Shown: piece after piece, positions 42,399 to 50,038 of the stretch
Numbering within the stretch: position 1 is the stretch's first letter
Layout of the letters: every line of letters starts with the position of its first letter
NCBI GenBank assembly: GCA_022822745.1
Contig: JAJEAO010000088.1
Coordinates: 1 to 64,000, forward strand
Length of the DNA stretch: 64,000 nucleotides
Direction of reading: 5' to 3'
Source: Acidobacteriota bacterium
GTDB taxonomy: Bacteria; Acidobacteriota; Vicinamibacteria; Marinacidobacterales; Marinacidobacteraceae
The notes under the pieces: generated by a model
The model's input: the letters and a program-made list of their open reading frames with translations, nothing else
The model's database searches: none
Told to the model about the DNA's origin: nothing
Translations under genes and position numbers: made by a program

Positions 42399-43721
42399 AT
42401 GATCCGGGTCCGTCCCCCCGAAAGGGCCATCCGGGCCGCCGTCTCCGTCCCCGGCAGCAAGTACGAGGCGAACCGGCTGCTTCTCGCCGCCGCGCTCACC
42501 GATGGCGAGACCCGCCTCTCCGGCCTTCCCGACAACGAGGACATCGGGGCCGCCGTCACCGCGATCCGGGCGCTGGGCTGCGAGGTGCGCGAGGAGGAGG
42601 ACGCCCTCCTGATTCGCGGTCTGCCGGCCGACGGGGGCGGCCCGCCCGACCCCGTCACGGTGGACGTGGGCGAGTCGGGCACGCTGTTCCGGTTCCTGAC
42701 CGCGGCCGCCGCGACGGTGGAGCGGCCCATCACGATCCGGGGCCGCGGCCGGATCCACGAACGCCCCATCGGGGGGCTGGTCCGGACGCTCCGGCGGCTC
42801 GGGACCCGGGTCGAGACGACCGGCGGATTCGCCCCGCTGACGGTGATCTCCGGTCGTCTCGCCGGCGGGCGGGCGCGGATCCCGGGAGCGGAGACCAGTC
42901 AGTTCGCCTCGGCGCTCCTGCTCGCCGCGCCCCGAAGCCGAGCGTCCCTCGAGATCGAGATCGCCGGGCCCGCGGTCTCGACCTCCTACCTCGATCTCAC
43001 CGTGGCCGTGATGGGTCGCTGCGGCGTTCGGATCGAGCGGACGGGGGCCCGGAAGTTCCGGGCGCCGGCGCATGCCCGCTACCGCCCCGGGGCGCGGCGC
43101 GTCTCCGGCGACTGGACCAGCGCCAGCTACTTCCTCGCCGCGGCCGCGCTCGGCGGCGGCGTGGACGGCGCCCCGGGACGCGTCGAGGTCCGCGGGCTGG
43201 ACCCCGACTCGCCGCAGGGAGAGCGTCGTTTCCCCGACCTGCTCCGGCGGATGGGATGCGAGGTCGCCGAGGAGCGGGACGAAGGCGGGTTCCGGGTTCG
43301 GGTCACCGGGACCGACCGGCTCGTGGGCGTGGAGGCGGACATGGGCTCTCTCCCCGACGCGGTTCCGACCCTCGCCGCGCTGGCGCCGTTCGCCCGGACG
43401 CCGACGCGGATCACCGGCATCGGCCACCTGCGCCTCAAGGAGAGCGACCGCATCGAGGCGCTCGCCGCCGGGCTGTCGGCGCTCGGGGCGAGGGTGGAGT
43501 CCGGAGCGGACTGGCTCGCGATCCGGCCGTCCCGGCTGCGCGCCGGGGAGATCGAACCGCGCGGCGATCACCGGATCGCCATGGGGCTCGCCCTCGTCGG
43601 CTTGCGCGTCCCGGGCGTCCGGATTCGATCCCCCGGCGTGGTCCGGAAGTCGTTTCCCGGGTACTGGGACGCGCTCCGCGGACTCGGGGCGTCGGTGGCG
43701 GACGGGGATGCCGCCGGATGA
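42399..43721 (+). CDS. aroA: 3-phosphoshikimate 1-carboxyvinyltransferase (EPSP synthase)
   Basis: Transfers the enolpyruvyl group of PEP to shikimate 3-phosphate. It has 440 aa and the complete inside-out barrel pair. Visible sites are GESGTLFRFLTAAAA, GAETSQFASALLLA (S3P site), GDWTSASYFLAAAAL, GSLPDAVPTLAALA (catalytic Asp), HLRLKESDRIEAL (catalytic Glu and Arg), GDHRIAMGLAL and VRKSFPGYWDAL. The substrate-binding motif, normally PGSKS, reads PGSKYEANR, so the Ser that contacts S3P in E. coli is Tyr here while Lys and Arg are kept. Its stop overlaps the aroKDE start (ATGA). Confidence 0.93.
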   Translation: MIRVRPPERAIRAAVSVPGSKYEANRLLLAAALTDGETRLSGLPDNEDIGAAVTAIRALGCEVREEEDALLIRGLPADGGGPPDPVTVDVGESGTLFRFLTAAAATVERPITIRGRGRIHERPIGGLVRTLRRLGTRVETTGGFAPLTVISGRLAGGRARIPGAETSQFASALLLAAPRSRASLEIEIAGPAVSTSYLDLTVAVMGRCGVRIERTGARKFRAPAHARYRPGARRVSGDWTSASYFLAAAALGGGVDGAPGRVEVRGLDPDSPQGERRFPDLLRRMGCEVAEERDEGGFRVRVTGTDRLVGVEADMGSLPDAVPTLAALAPFARTPTRITGIGHLRLKESDRIEALAAGLSALGARVESGADWLAIRPSRLRAGEIEPRGDHRIAMGLALVGLRVPGVRIRSPGVVRKSFPGYWDALRGLGASVADGDAAG

Positions 43722-45865
43722 ACGATCTCCCGACCGGACGGTTCGATCCGCAGCGGTTCGCCAGTCTCGTCCTGATCGGCGCCCGAGCGTCGGGGAAGAG
43801 CCGGGCGGCGCGGATCGCGGCGCAGCGGACCGGCTGGAAACGCATCAGCACCGACGAGCGGATCGAGGCCCGTCTGGGGCCGATCTCCACCTTCGTGGCC
43901 CGCCACGGCTGGGAGCCCTTCCGGGACGAGGAGACGGCGGAACTGGCGTCCATCGCCGGGACCGGCCTCATCGTGGACTGCGGCGGCGGCGTCCTGGAGC
44001 ACCCCCGGAATCTCGCCCTGCTCCGGCGGCTGGGCGCCATCGTCTGGATCCGGGCGACGCTCCCGGTCATCGAGGCCCGACTCGATCGAGCCGGGCGGCG
44101 GGCCCGGCGGCCGCCCCTTCTGCCCGGCTCGACGGACCCGGTGGCGGAGGCGGCCGCGGTGCTCGCCCGGCGCACGCCGATCTACCGGGAAGCCGCCGAC
44201 TTCGAGGTCTGGAGCCATCCCGAGGGCGAAGCCGGCGACCGGCTCGTGAAGGCCCACTTCGGTCCCTCCATGGCCGTGGTCGCAGCCGCCGGCGCCGACC
44301 CCGTGGACACTCCGGAGCGGGTGACAGCGGAGGCGTTCGCCCACGCCGGGCCGTTCGACCTGGTCGAGCTCCGGTGGGACGGCTTCGCCCGCCAGCGACT
44401 CGACGCCTCCCGGCTGCGCGGCGTCATCCGGTCCCTGCCCCGGAGCCGGCGCGCGCGCCTCCTCGTCACGGTCCGCAGCCCGGAGGAGGGCGGGCGCCTC
44501 GATCGCCCGGACCGGGAACGGGCGCGACTGCTGCTGGAGGCGGCCGATGCCGGCGCGGGCGCCGTGGACCTCGAAGCCGCGACGGACCGCCGCTCCGGAT
44601 GGACCCTGTCGCGGCGACTTCGGGAGGCCGCGCCCGCCCTCCGGATCTTCGGGTCGGTCCACGACCTTGCCCGCTGTCCGCGGCGACTCGGCGCGCTCGC
44701 CGCCGGGATGGATCCGATGGACGGCCACGCCGGTCCGGCGGTGCGGAAGATCGCGGTCCGCACCCGCAGCGCCGGGGACCTCGCCCGCGTCGGCCGCTTC
44801 CTGCGGGACGCCCACCGGGGCTCCCGACGCGTCATCGGGATCGGGCTCGGCGAGCGGGGCGCGGCGCTTCGGGTGGTCGCCGAATCGCTCGGGAGCGCGC
44901 TCGCGACCTACGCCCCGCCCCCCGGCCGGAACCGGACCGCTCCCGGACAGCTCGACTCGGATGCGGTTCGGTCCCGCGCCGCCCGCTGGGGGCGCCATCT
45001 CGCCGCGCCGGTCCCGGTGTACGGCGTCCTCGGCCACCCGGTCGGACACAGCCTGAGCCCCCCGATGCACGAGGCGGCCTTCCGCCGCGCCGGCCTCGAG
45101 GCGACCTACCGGAAGTTCGCCGTCCCGCCGGATGAACTCGCCACCTTCCTCGACGCCGCCCGGCTGCTCGGGGTCGCCGGCCTCAACGTGACCGTCCCGC
45201 ACAAGACAGCGGTCCTGGAGCTGCTCGACGATGTGGATCCGGAGGCAGAGCGGATCGGCGCGGCGAATACGATCGTCCGCGTGGGCGATCGCCTGGTGGG
45301 ACGGAACACGGACGCCTCGGGAGCGGTCCGCGCGCTCGAAGAGGGCCGGCCGGCCGGTTGGCTCGACGGTCTGCGGGTCACCGTGCTCGGCGCTGGAGGC
45401 TCGGCGCGGGCCGTCCTGAGCGGGCTCCTCGCGAGCGGCGCCCGCCCCGTCGTCGTGTCCCGGGACGACGGCAAGGCAGCGCGGCTCGCTCGGGAATTCG
45501 AGGCCGGGAGCGCGCCGTGGGCCGATCGCGCCCGGCTGGAGGGCGATGTCCTCGTGAACGCGACGCCGGTGGGGATGCGCGGCGGGCCCGGCGGATCCGG
45601 CTGGCGCGAGGCCCGGGCGGCGCCGGACGGGACCATCGCCGGCCACGATGCAGTCTTCGACCTCGTGTACGAACCCCGGCGCACGGCGCTCCTGCGCCGG
45701 GCGGAGGCCCTCGGCAAGCGAACGATCCCCGGCCTCTCGATGCTCGTCTTCCAGGCCGAGGCCGCCTTCGCCGCCTGGACCGGCGTGGAGGGGACGGCGG
45801 GGGTGATGCGCGAGGCAGCGGGGGCGGCGTCCGGGATGCGTCGGAGCGCGAGCCGTGGCCGGTAG
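43718..45865 (+). CDS. Trifunctional shikimate kinase - 3-dehydroquinase (type I) - shikimate dehydrogenase
   Basis: 715-aa fusion of three shikimate enzymes. Residues 1-170 are shikimate kinase (AroK): P-loop variant LIGARASGKSRAA, STDERIE, FRDEE, IVDCGGGVLEHP and RRPPLL. Residues about 190-430 are type I dehydroquinase (AroD): DLVELRWD, LLVTVR, SVHD with catalytic His, and RKIAVRT, where the Schiff-base Lys sits. Residues about 440-715 are shikimate dehydrogenase (AroE): VYGVLGHPVGHSLSPPMHE, LNVTVPHKTAV (catalytic Lys), GAANTIV, GRNTDASG and VTVLGAGGSARAV. The P-loop has Ala where Gly is usual. All three domains look complete. aroC overlaps the end by 11 bases. Confidence 0.95.
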   Translation: MNDLPTGRFDPQRFASLVLIGARASGKSRAARIAAQRTGWKRISTDERIEARLGPISTFVARHGWEPFRDEETAELASIAGTGLIVDCGGGVLEHPRNLALLRRLGAIVWIRATLPVIEARLDRAGRRARRPPLLPGSTDPVAEAAAVLARRTPIYREAADFEVWSHPEGEAGDRLVKAHFGPSMAVVAAAGADPVDTPERVTAEAFAHAGPFDLVELRWDGFARQRLDASRLRGVIRSLPRSRRARLLVTVRSPEEGGRLDRPDRERARLLLEAADAGAGAVDLEAATDRRSGWTLSRRLREAAPALRIFGSVHDLARCPRRLGALAAGMDPMDGHAGPAVRKIAVRTRSAGDLARVGRFLRDAHRGSRRVIGIGLGERGAALRVVAESLGSALATYAPPPGRNRTAPGQLDSDAVRSRAARWGRHLAAPVPVYGVLGHPVGHSLSPPMHEAAFRRAGLEATYRKFAVPPDELATFLDAARLLGVAGLNVTVPHKTAVLELLDDVDPEAERIGAANTIVRVGDRLVGRNTDASGAVRALEEGRPAGWLDGLRVTVLGAGGSARAVLSGLLASGARPVVVSRDDGKAARLAREFEAGSAPWADRARLEGDVLVNATPVGMRGGPGGSGWREARAAPDGTIAGHDAVFDLVYEPRRTALLRRAEALGKRTIPGLSMLVFQAEAAFAAWTGVEGTAGVMREAAGAASGMRRSASRGR

Positions 45866-46943
45866 TTCGTTCGGTCGCCTGTTCCGGGTCACCGCGTGGG
45901 GCGAATCCCACGGGCCCGGGATCGGCGTCGTCGTGGACGGTTGTCCGCCGGGCCTGCCGCTCGATGCAGCCGCCGTGCAGGAGGATCTCGACCGACGCCG
46001 CCCCGGACAGAGCGAACTCGTCACGCCGCGGCGCGAAGCCGACCGGGTCCGGATCGAGTCGGGCGTGTACCGGGGGAAGACGACCGGCCACCCGATCGCG
46101 ATGTCGGTTCGGAACCGGGACGCCCGGCCGGCCGACTACCGGGCGTTCGGAACCGCCTTCCGCCCGGGGCACGCCGACTTCACGATGCAGGCCAAGTACG
46201 GACTGCGCGATCCGGGAGGCGGCGGCCGATCCTCGGCGCGGGTCACGGTCGCGCATGTGGCGGCGGGGGCCGTGGCGCGCCTGTTCCTCTCCCGCCGTTA
46301 CGGCGTGACCTGCACCGCCTGGGTGCGACGAGTCGGGGATGTGGAAGCCGCGGTGGACCCGGAGCGCGTGACCCGCGAGCGGGTCGAACAGAGCCCGACC
46401 CGCTGCCCCGATCCGGAGGCGGCCGAGCAGATCCGGGAGCTCATCGCCCGGACCCGCTCCCGCGGGGATTCGCTCGGAGGCGTCGTCGAGTGCTGCGCCC
46501 TCGGAGTCCCTCCCGGGCTCGGCGAGCCGGTCTTCGACAAGCTGGAGGCGGATCTCGCCCGGGCGATGCTCGCGATCAACGCCTCGAAGGGGTTCGAGAT
46601 CGGGAGCGGCTTCGCCGGAACCCGGTGGACGGGAAGCCGCCACAACGACCTGTTCCGGACCGAGGGCGGACGCATCGTGACCGCGACGAACCACGCCGGC
46701 GGAGTGCTCGGCGGCATCTCGACCGGGATGCCGGTCGTGTTCCGGGTGGCGTTCAAGCCGACCTCCACGATCCGCAAGCCCCAGCCCAGCGTGGACATCG
46801 CCGGCAATCCCGTCGAGGTGGCCGGCAAGGGTCGCCATGACCCCTGCGTCCTCCCCCGGGCGGCGCCGATCGTGGAGGCGATGGCGTGTCTCGTCCTCGC
46901 GGACCACGCGCTCCGACAGACGGCGATCCGCACGGGCGGCTGA
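45855..46943 (+). CDS. aroC: Chorismate synthase
   Basis: FMN-dependent last step to chorismate. It has 362 aa with a GTG start within the end of the aroKDE gene. Motifs: FRVTAWGESHGPGIGVVVDGCPPGL, RRRPGQSELVTPRREAD, GKTTGHPIAM, RPGHADFTMQAKYGLRDPGGGGRSSAR, INASKGFEIGSGF, NHAGGVLGGISTGMP and VAGKGRHDPCVLPRAAPIVEAM. The His residues of the active site (ESHG and GRHDP) are both present. It closes the aromatic operon. Confidence 0.96.
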   Translation: MAGSSFGRLFRVTAWGESHGPGIGVVVDGCPPGLPLDAAAVQEDLDRRRPGQSELVTPRREADRVRIESGVYRGKTTGHPIAMSVRNRDARPADYRAFGTAFRPGHADFTMQAKYGLRDPGGGGRSSARVTVAHVAAGAVARLFLSRRYGVTCTAWVRRVGDVEAAVDPERVTRERVEQSPTRCPDPEAAEQIRELIARTRSRGDSLGGVVECCALGVPPGLGEPVFDKLEADLARAMLAINASKGFEIGSGFAGTRWTGSRHNDLFRTEGGRIVTATNHAGGVLGGISTGMPVVFRVAFKPTSTIRKPQPSVDIAGNPVEVAGKGRHDPCVLPRAAPIVEAMACLVLADHALRQTAIRTGG

Positions 46944-47002
46944 TCCGGCCGGGAGACCGGGGCGCGTGGCCTCATCCGGCCGGGAGACCGGGGCGCGTGG
47001 CC
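46943..47002. repeat. 29-bp direct repeat pair upstream of tRNA-Ala
   Basis: Two identical 29-base copies (46943-46971 and 46974-47002) separated by two bases. Each reads ATCCGGCCGGGAGACC, then GGGGCGCGTGGCC. The first begins at the last base of the aroC stop. Each has short self-complementary parts (GGCC...GGCC). The pair lies just upstream of the tRNA promoter. Confidence 0.9.
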
Positions 47003-47018
47003 CCGCCGCGAAGAGGGT

Positions 47019-47024
47019 TACAAT
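47019..47024 (+). promoter_or_regulatory. Probable -10 element for tRNA-Ala
   Basis: TACAAT, one mismatch from TATAAT, in a locally AT-rich patch 12 bases before the tRNA 5' end. No good -35 hexamer is seen at the expected distance, where the direct repeat ends. Confidence 0.5.
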
Positions 47025-47036
47025 TCAACAAGGTAC

Positions 47037-47113
47037 GGGCGGCTAGCTCAGCCAGGGAGAGCGCGGCGTTCGCAATGCCGAGGTCACGGGTTCGATCCCC
47101 GTGCCGTCCACCA
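47037..47113 (+). tRNA. tRNA-Ala (anticodon CGC)
   Basis: A 77-base cloverleaf with encoded CCA. The acceptor stem GGGCGGC/GCCGTCC includes the G3-U70 wobble that identifies alanine tRNA. The anticodon arm CGGCG-TTCGCAA-TGCCG has anticodon CGC at 47071-47073, reading GCG. The T arm ACGGG-TTCGATC-CCCGT is perfect. The D arm is GCTC...GAGC. Confidence 0.95.
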
Positions 47114-47192
47114 CCTCCCGGGACGACTGCCCGAGGGGCCCCACGAGAACGTGGAGGCGCGAGGGCGGCCCCGACCTCCCGAACTTCCCCCG

Positions 47193-48233
47193 GTGCAAAT
47201 TCCCCCGACGCGCTTCGCAGTCCTCCTCCGACCCGCTCGGAGAAAACGCTGCGTCGCGCGCCTCTCGATGCTCTTCGGCGGACTGCTCGCGGGAGGGATC
47301 GTCACCGCGCAGCCCGCCGTGCAGCAGGGCTCCCAGGCCGTGGAGACGCAGCCGACCCGGGACGGGACGACGACCGGATCGCCTTCGCGGGAGGCCGGCG
47401 GCGACCAGCCGGCCGAAGAGAGCGACGCGGGAGCGCAACCGCCCCTCGCCGAAGCCGGATCGCCGGATGACGAGGGGCCGGGCTCGTCGGTCCCGGACCC
47501 GTCGCCCGACCCGTCGCCGGACGCACCGTCGGACGCGCCGGACGATGCCGGGGGGGAAGCGCCGGCGGGCGGGCGCTCCGAATCGGAGTCCGTCGCGCGC
47601 GGCGACACGGCGCAGCATGTCGCGGCGCTGATCGACCGGATCGAGTCCCACCACCGATCCCTTCCCCACTTCGAGACCCGGTTCGAGCAGCGCTTCATCC
47701 CGCGCATCTTCGGGCGGGAACGAGTGGAGAACGGGCGGCTCACGGTTCGGAATCCGGGGCGGATGCGCTGGGAATACGAGGATCCCGAGCCGAAGGTGTT
47801 CGTCACGGACGGGGAAAGCACCTGGTTCCATGTCCCCGCGGACCAGCAGGTCGTCGTCGGCTCGCTGGGAACGGACGAGGACGCCGGGGCGGGAGCGCAC
47901 CCGCTGCGCATCCTCACCGGCGAGGCCGCCATCCTCGACCACTTCGACGCCTACCTCGCCGGGAACCTCCAGCCCGACGACGAGGGCGGCGACGAACTCA
48001 CCGCCGTGATGCTGACTCCGCGCGAACCGGGAGAGATCGCATCGCTCCGCCTCGAAGTGGAGGAGGCCACCGGCCGCGTTCAGGGGATCGCGACCGAGGA
48101 TCCGGAGGGGAACCGGACCGAGTTCCGGTTCTGGAACTTCACATTCGGGGAGGTGCCTCCCGACTCGCTGTTCCGGTTCACGATCCCTCCGGGGACGGAA
48201 GTGCTGACCGCCGGGTCCGGAAACTCCCGGTGA
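47193..48233 (+). CDS. LolA-like outer-membrane lipoprotein carrier domain protein
   Basis: Periplasmic protein with a LolA-like fold, which in known cases carries lipoproteins to the outer membrane. It has 346 aa from GTG 47193 (GTG 47151 is an alternative). After a membrane-like start (RLSMLFGGLLAGGIVTAQ) comes about 120 residues of Asp/Pro/Ser/Gly-rich linker including PDPSPDPSPDAPSDAP. The LolA part then begins: IDRIESHHRSLPHFETRFEQRF, NGRLTVRNPGRMRWEYEDPEPKVFVTDGESTWFHVP and TEFRFWNFTFGEVPPDSLFRFTIPPG. The long linker is unusual for LolA. The secretin gene overlaps its stop (GTGA), hinting at a shared envelope role. Confidence 0.8.
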   Translation: MQIPPTRFAVLLRPARRKRCVARLSMLFGGLLAGGIVTAQPAVQQGSQAVETQPTRDGTTTGSPSREAGGDQPAEESDAGAQPPLAEAGSPDDEGPGSSVPDPSPDPSPDAPSDAPDDAGGEAPAGGRSESESVARGDTAQHVAALIDRIESHHRSLPHFETRFEQRFIPRIFGRERVENGRLTVRNPGRMRWEYEDPEPKVFVTDGESTWFHVPADQQVVVGSLGTDEDAGAGAHPLRILTGEAAILDHFDAYLAGNLQPDDEGGDELTAVMLTPREPGEIASLRLEVEEATGRVQGIATEDPEGNRTEFRFWNFTFGEVPPDSLFRFTIPPGTEVLTAGSGNSR

Positions 48234-49861
48234 AACGCGCGCTCCGGGCCGCGATCGCGGTCCTGGTCGCAGCGGGTCTGTCGGCATGCGCCGTCCGGAG
48301 CGGGGATCTCTCCGCCGGCGCCGCCGCCGAACGAGCCGGGCGCTACGACGAAGCGGTGGCGCACTACGCCCGGGCAGCCGCCGAGGGGGCGACGCCGGAG
48401 GCGCTCCAGTCTCTCGTCCGGGCGAAACAGCGCGCCGCCGCCGCCCACGCCGCGGAAGCCGAGCGGATGGCGGCCGCCGGCAATTTCCATGGCGCCGCCG
48501 ACGAACTGCGCACCGCCGTTCTGTTCGCTCCCGACGAGAGCGCCTACCAGGAGCGCCTCGCCGAGATCCAGGCGGCGGCCGCCGACGGCGAGCGGGAGGC
48601 CCGCCTCGAGACGCTCTCCGCGCTCAAGGCAGAAGTGCTCGGCCGGCCCCTCGGCATGGAAGTGCTGGAGGGCGCCCACGCCCCGGCCCGGTTCGTGTTC
48701 CAGGACGCCAGCCTGCGGGATGTCCTCCTGACCCTCGCGGACATCGGCGGAGTCAACATGGCGTTCGACGGCGACTTCCGGGACCGCACCGTGTCGGTCG
48801 AGGCCGAGGACTCCACCTTCGAGGACGCGCTGCGCATGGTGACGGCGACGACCGGCCACTTCTTCCGCGTCGAGAGCCCCCGGCTGATCACGATCATCCC
48901 GGACACGCCCGACAAGCGCGCCCGCTACGAGGACGAGGTCGCGCAGACCTTCTACCTCTCGACGGCCGACCTCACCCAGACCACGGACACGCTGCGCATC
49001 GTGCTCGGACTGCGGCAGATCGCCGCGACCGAGGGAACGAACTCGATCACGATCGTGGACAACCGGGAGCAGCTCGCGGCGGCGGCGCAGATCATCCGCG
49101 CCCTCGACCGCAGCCCGGGGGAAGTCGTCGTGGACGTCGAGCTCATGGAGGTGAACCGGACCCGCTTGGAGCAGTACGGGCTGCCGCTGATCTCGGGCGA
49201 GACGACCGGAATCGCCACCTCCGTGACGCCGCGCCTCGACACCCTGCTCACGAACCCCTACACGACGGAGAGCCTGCGGGTCGCGGGACTTCCCGGGGCG
49301 ATCCTGCAGCTCGTCCGAACCGATTCCGACACGCACGTGCTCGCGAACCCGCAACTGCGCGCTTCGGACGGGCGGACGGCCACGGCGGACTTCGGCGAAC
49401 GCGTTCCGGTCCCGGTGACGACCTTCGCCCCGATCGCCACCGGCGGCCTCGCCCAGCAGCCGACGACGACCTTCGAGTACGAGAACGTGGGCGTGAGCAT
49501 CGAGGTCATGCCCCGGATCCACCACGACGACAGCGTGACGCTCGACGTCCAGATCCGTCTGGACAACGTCTCCGGCACCGGCTACTCGGGGCTGCCCACC
49601 TTCGGCAACCGCAGCGTGGCCACGACGCTCCGGCTCCGGAACGGCGAAACGAGCATGATCGCCGGGCTCATCCGCCAGGAAGAGCGCACCACCCTGAGCG
49701 GGCTCCCGGGCATCAGCGACCTCCCGGTGCTCGGTCGGCTGTTCGCCCGGAACGAGGACGACTCCCGCGAGTCCGACATCATCCTCACGATCACCCCCCG
49801 GATCGCCCGGCGCGCCGACCTCGACCGGGAGGCGATGCTGCCGCACGTCATCCGCCGCTGA
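48230..49861 (+). CDS. Secretin-family outer-membrane lipoprotein (GspD/PilQ type)
   Basis: Forms outer-membrane gated channels in type II secretion, type IV pili and related machines. It has 543 aa with lipobox LSAC, an N-terminal TPR-like helical part (AGRYDEAVAHYARAAAEGATPEAL), a small N0-type domain (FVFQDASLRDVLLTLADIGGVNMAFD), one NolW-type domain (TLRIVLGLRQIAATEGTNSITIVDNREQL) and the secretin barrel (VVVDVELMEVNRTRLEQYGL, VLANPQLRASDGRTATADFGERVPVP, TFEYENVGVSIEVMPRI, GLPGISDLPVLGRLFA, ESDIILTITPRI). It is short for PilQ and closer in layout to a compact GspD-like protein. No other secretion genes are adjacent. Confidence 0.9.
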   Translation: MKRALRAAIAVLVAAGLSACAVRSGDLSAGAAAERAGRYDEAVAHYARAAAEGATPEALQSLVRAKQRAAAAHAAEAERMAAAGNFHGAADELRTAVLFAPDESAYQERLAEIQAAAADGEREARLETLSALKAEVLGRPLGMEVLEGAHAPARFVFQDASLRDVLLTLADIGGVNMAFDGDFRDRTVSVEAEDSTFEDALRMVTATTGHFFRVESPRLITIIPDTPDKRARYEDEVAQTFYLSTADLTQTTDTLRIVLGLRQIAATEGTNSITIVDNREQLAAAAQIIRALDRSPGEVVVDVELMEVNRTRLEQYGLPLISGETTGIATSVTPRLDTLLTNPYTTESLRVAGLPGAILQLVRTDSDTHVLANPQLRASDGRTATADFGERVPVPVTTFAPIATGGLAQQPTTTFEYENVGVSIEVMPRIHHDDSVTLDVQIRLDNVSGTGYSGLPTFGNRSVATTLRLRNGETSMIAGLIRQEERTTLSGLPGISDLPVLGRLFARNEDDSRESDIILTITPRIARRADLDREAMLPHVIRR

Positions 49862-50038
49862 CCGGCGCGGACCAGGCCCCGACCTCCCTCGCATCCTGCC
49901 GGCGGCTCGCCGGGAGATGCCGAATCCGGGTTCCGGGTCGGAGACTCACTGGTTCCAGCGTCCGACCGGGCTCCGCGCGACCGGGGAGCAGCCTCGGATG
50001 CGGGCAGCCCGGGCAACCCGGGCGCCGGGAACTCGGAG

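Noticed and set aside
49899-49913. Hairpin CCGGCG-GCT-CGCCGG after the secretin gene as terminator
   Set aside because: Short stem, no T run, and many similar hairpins are expected by chance at this GC content.
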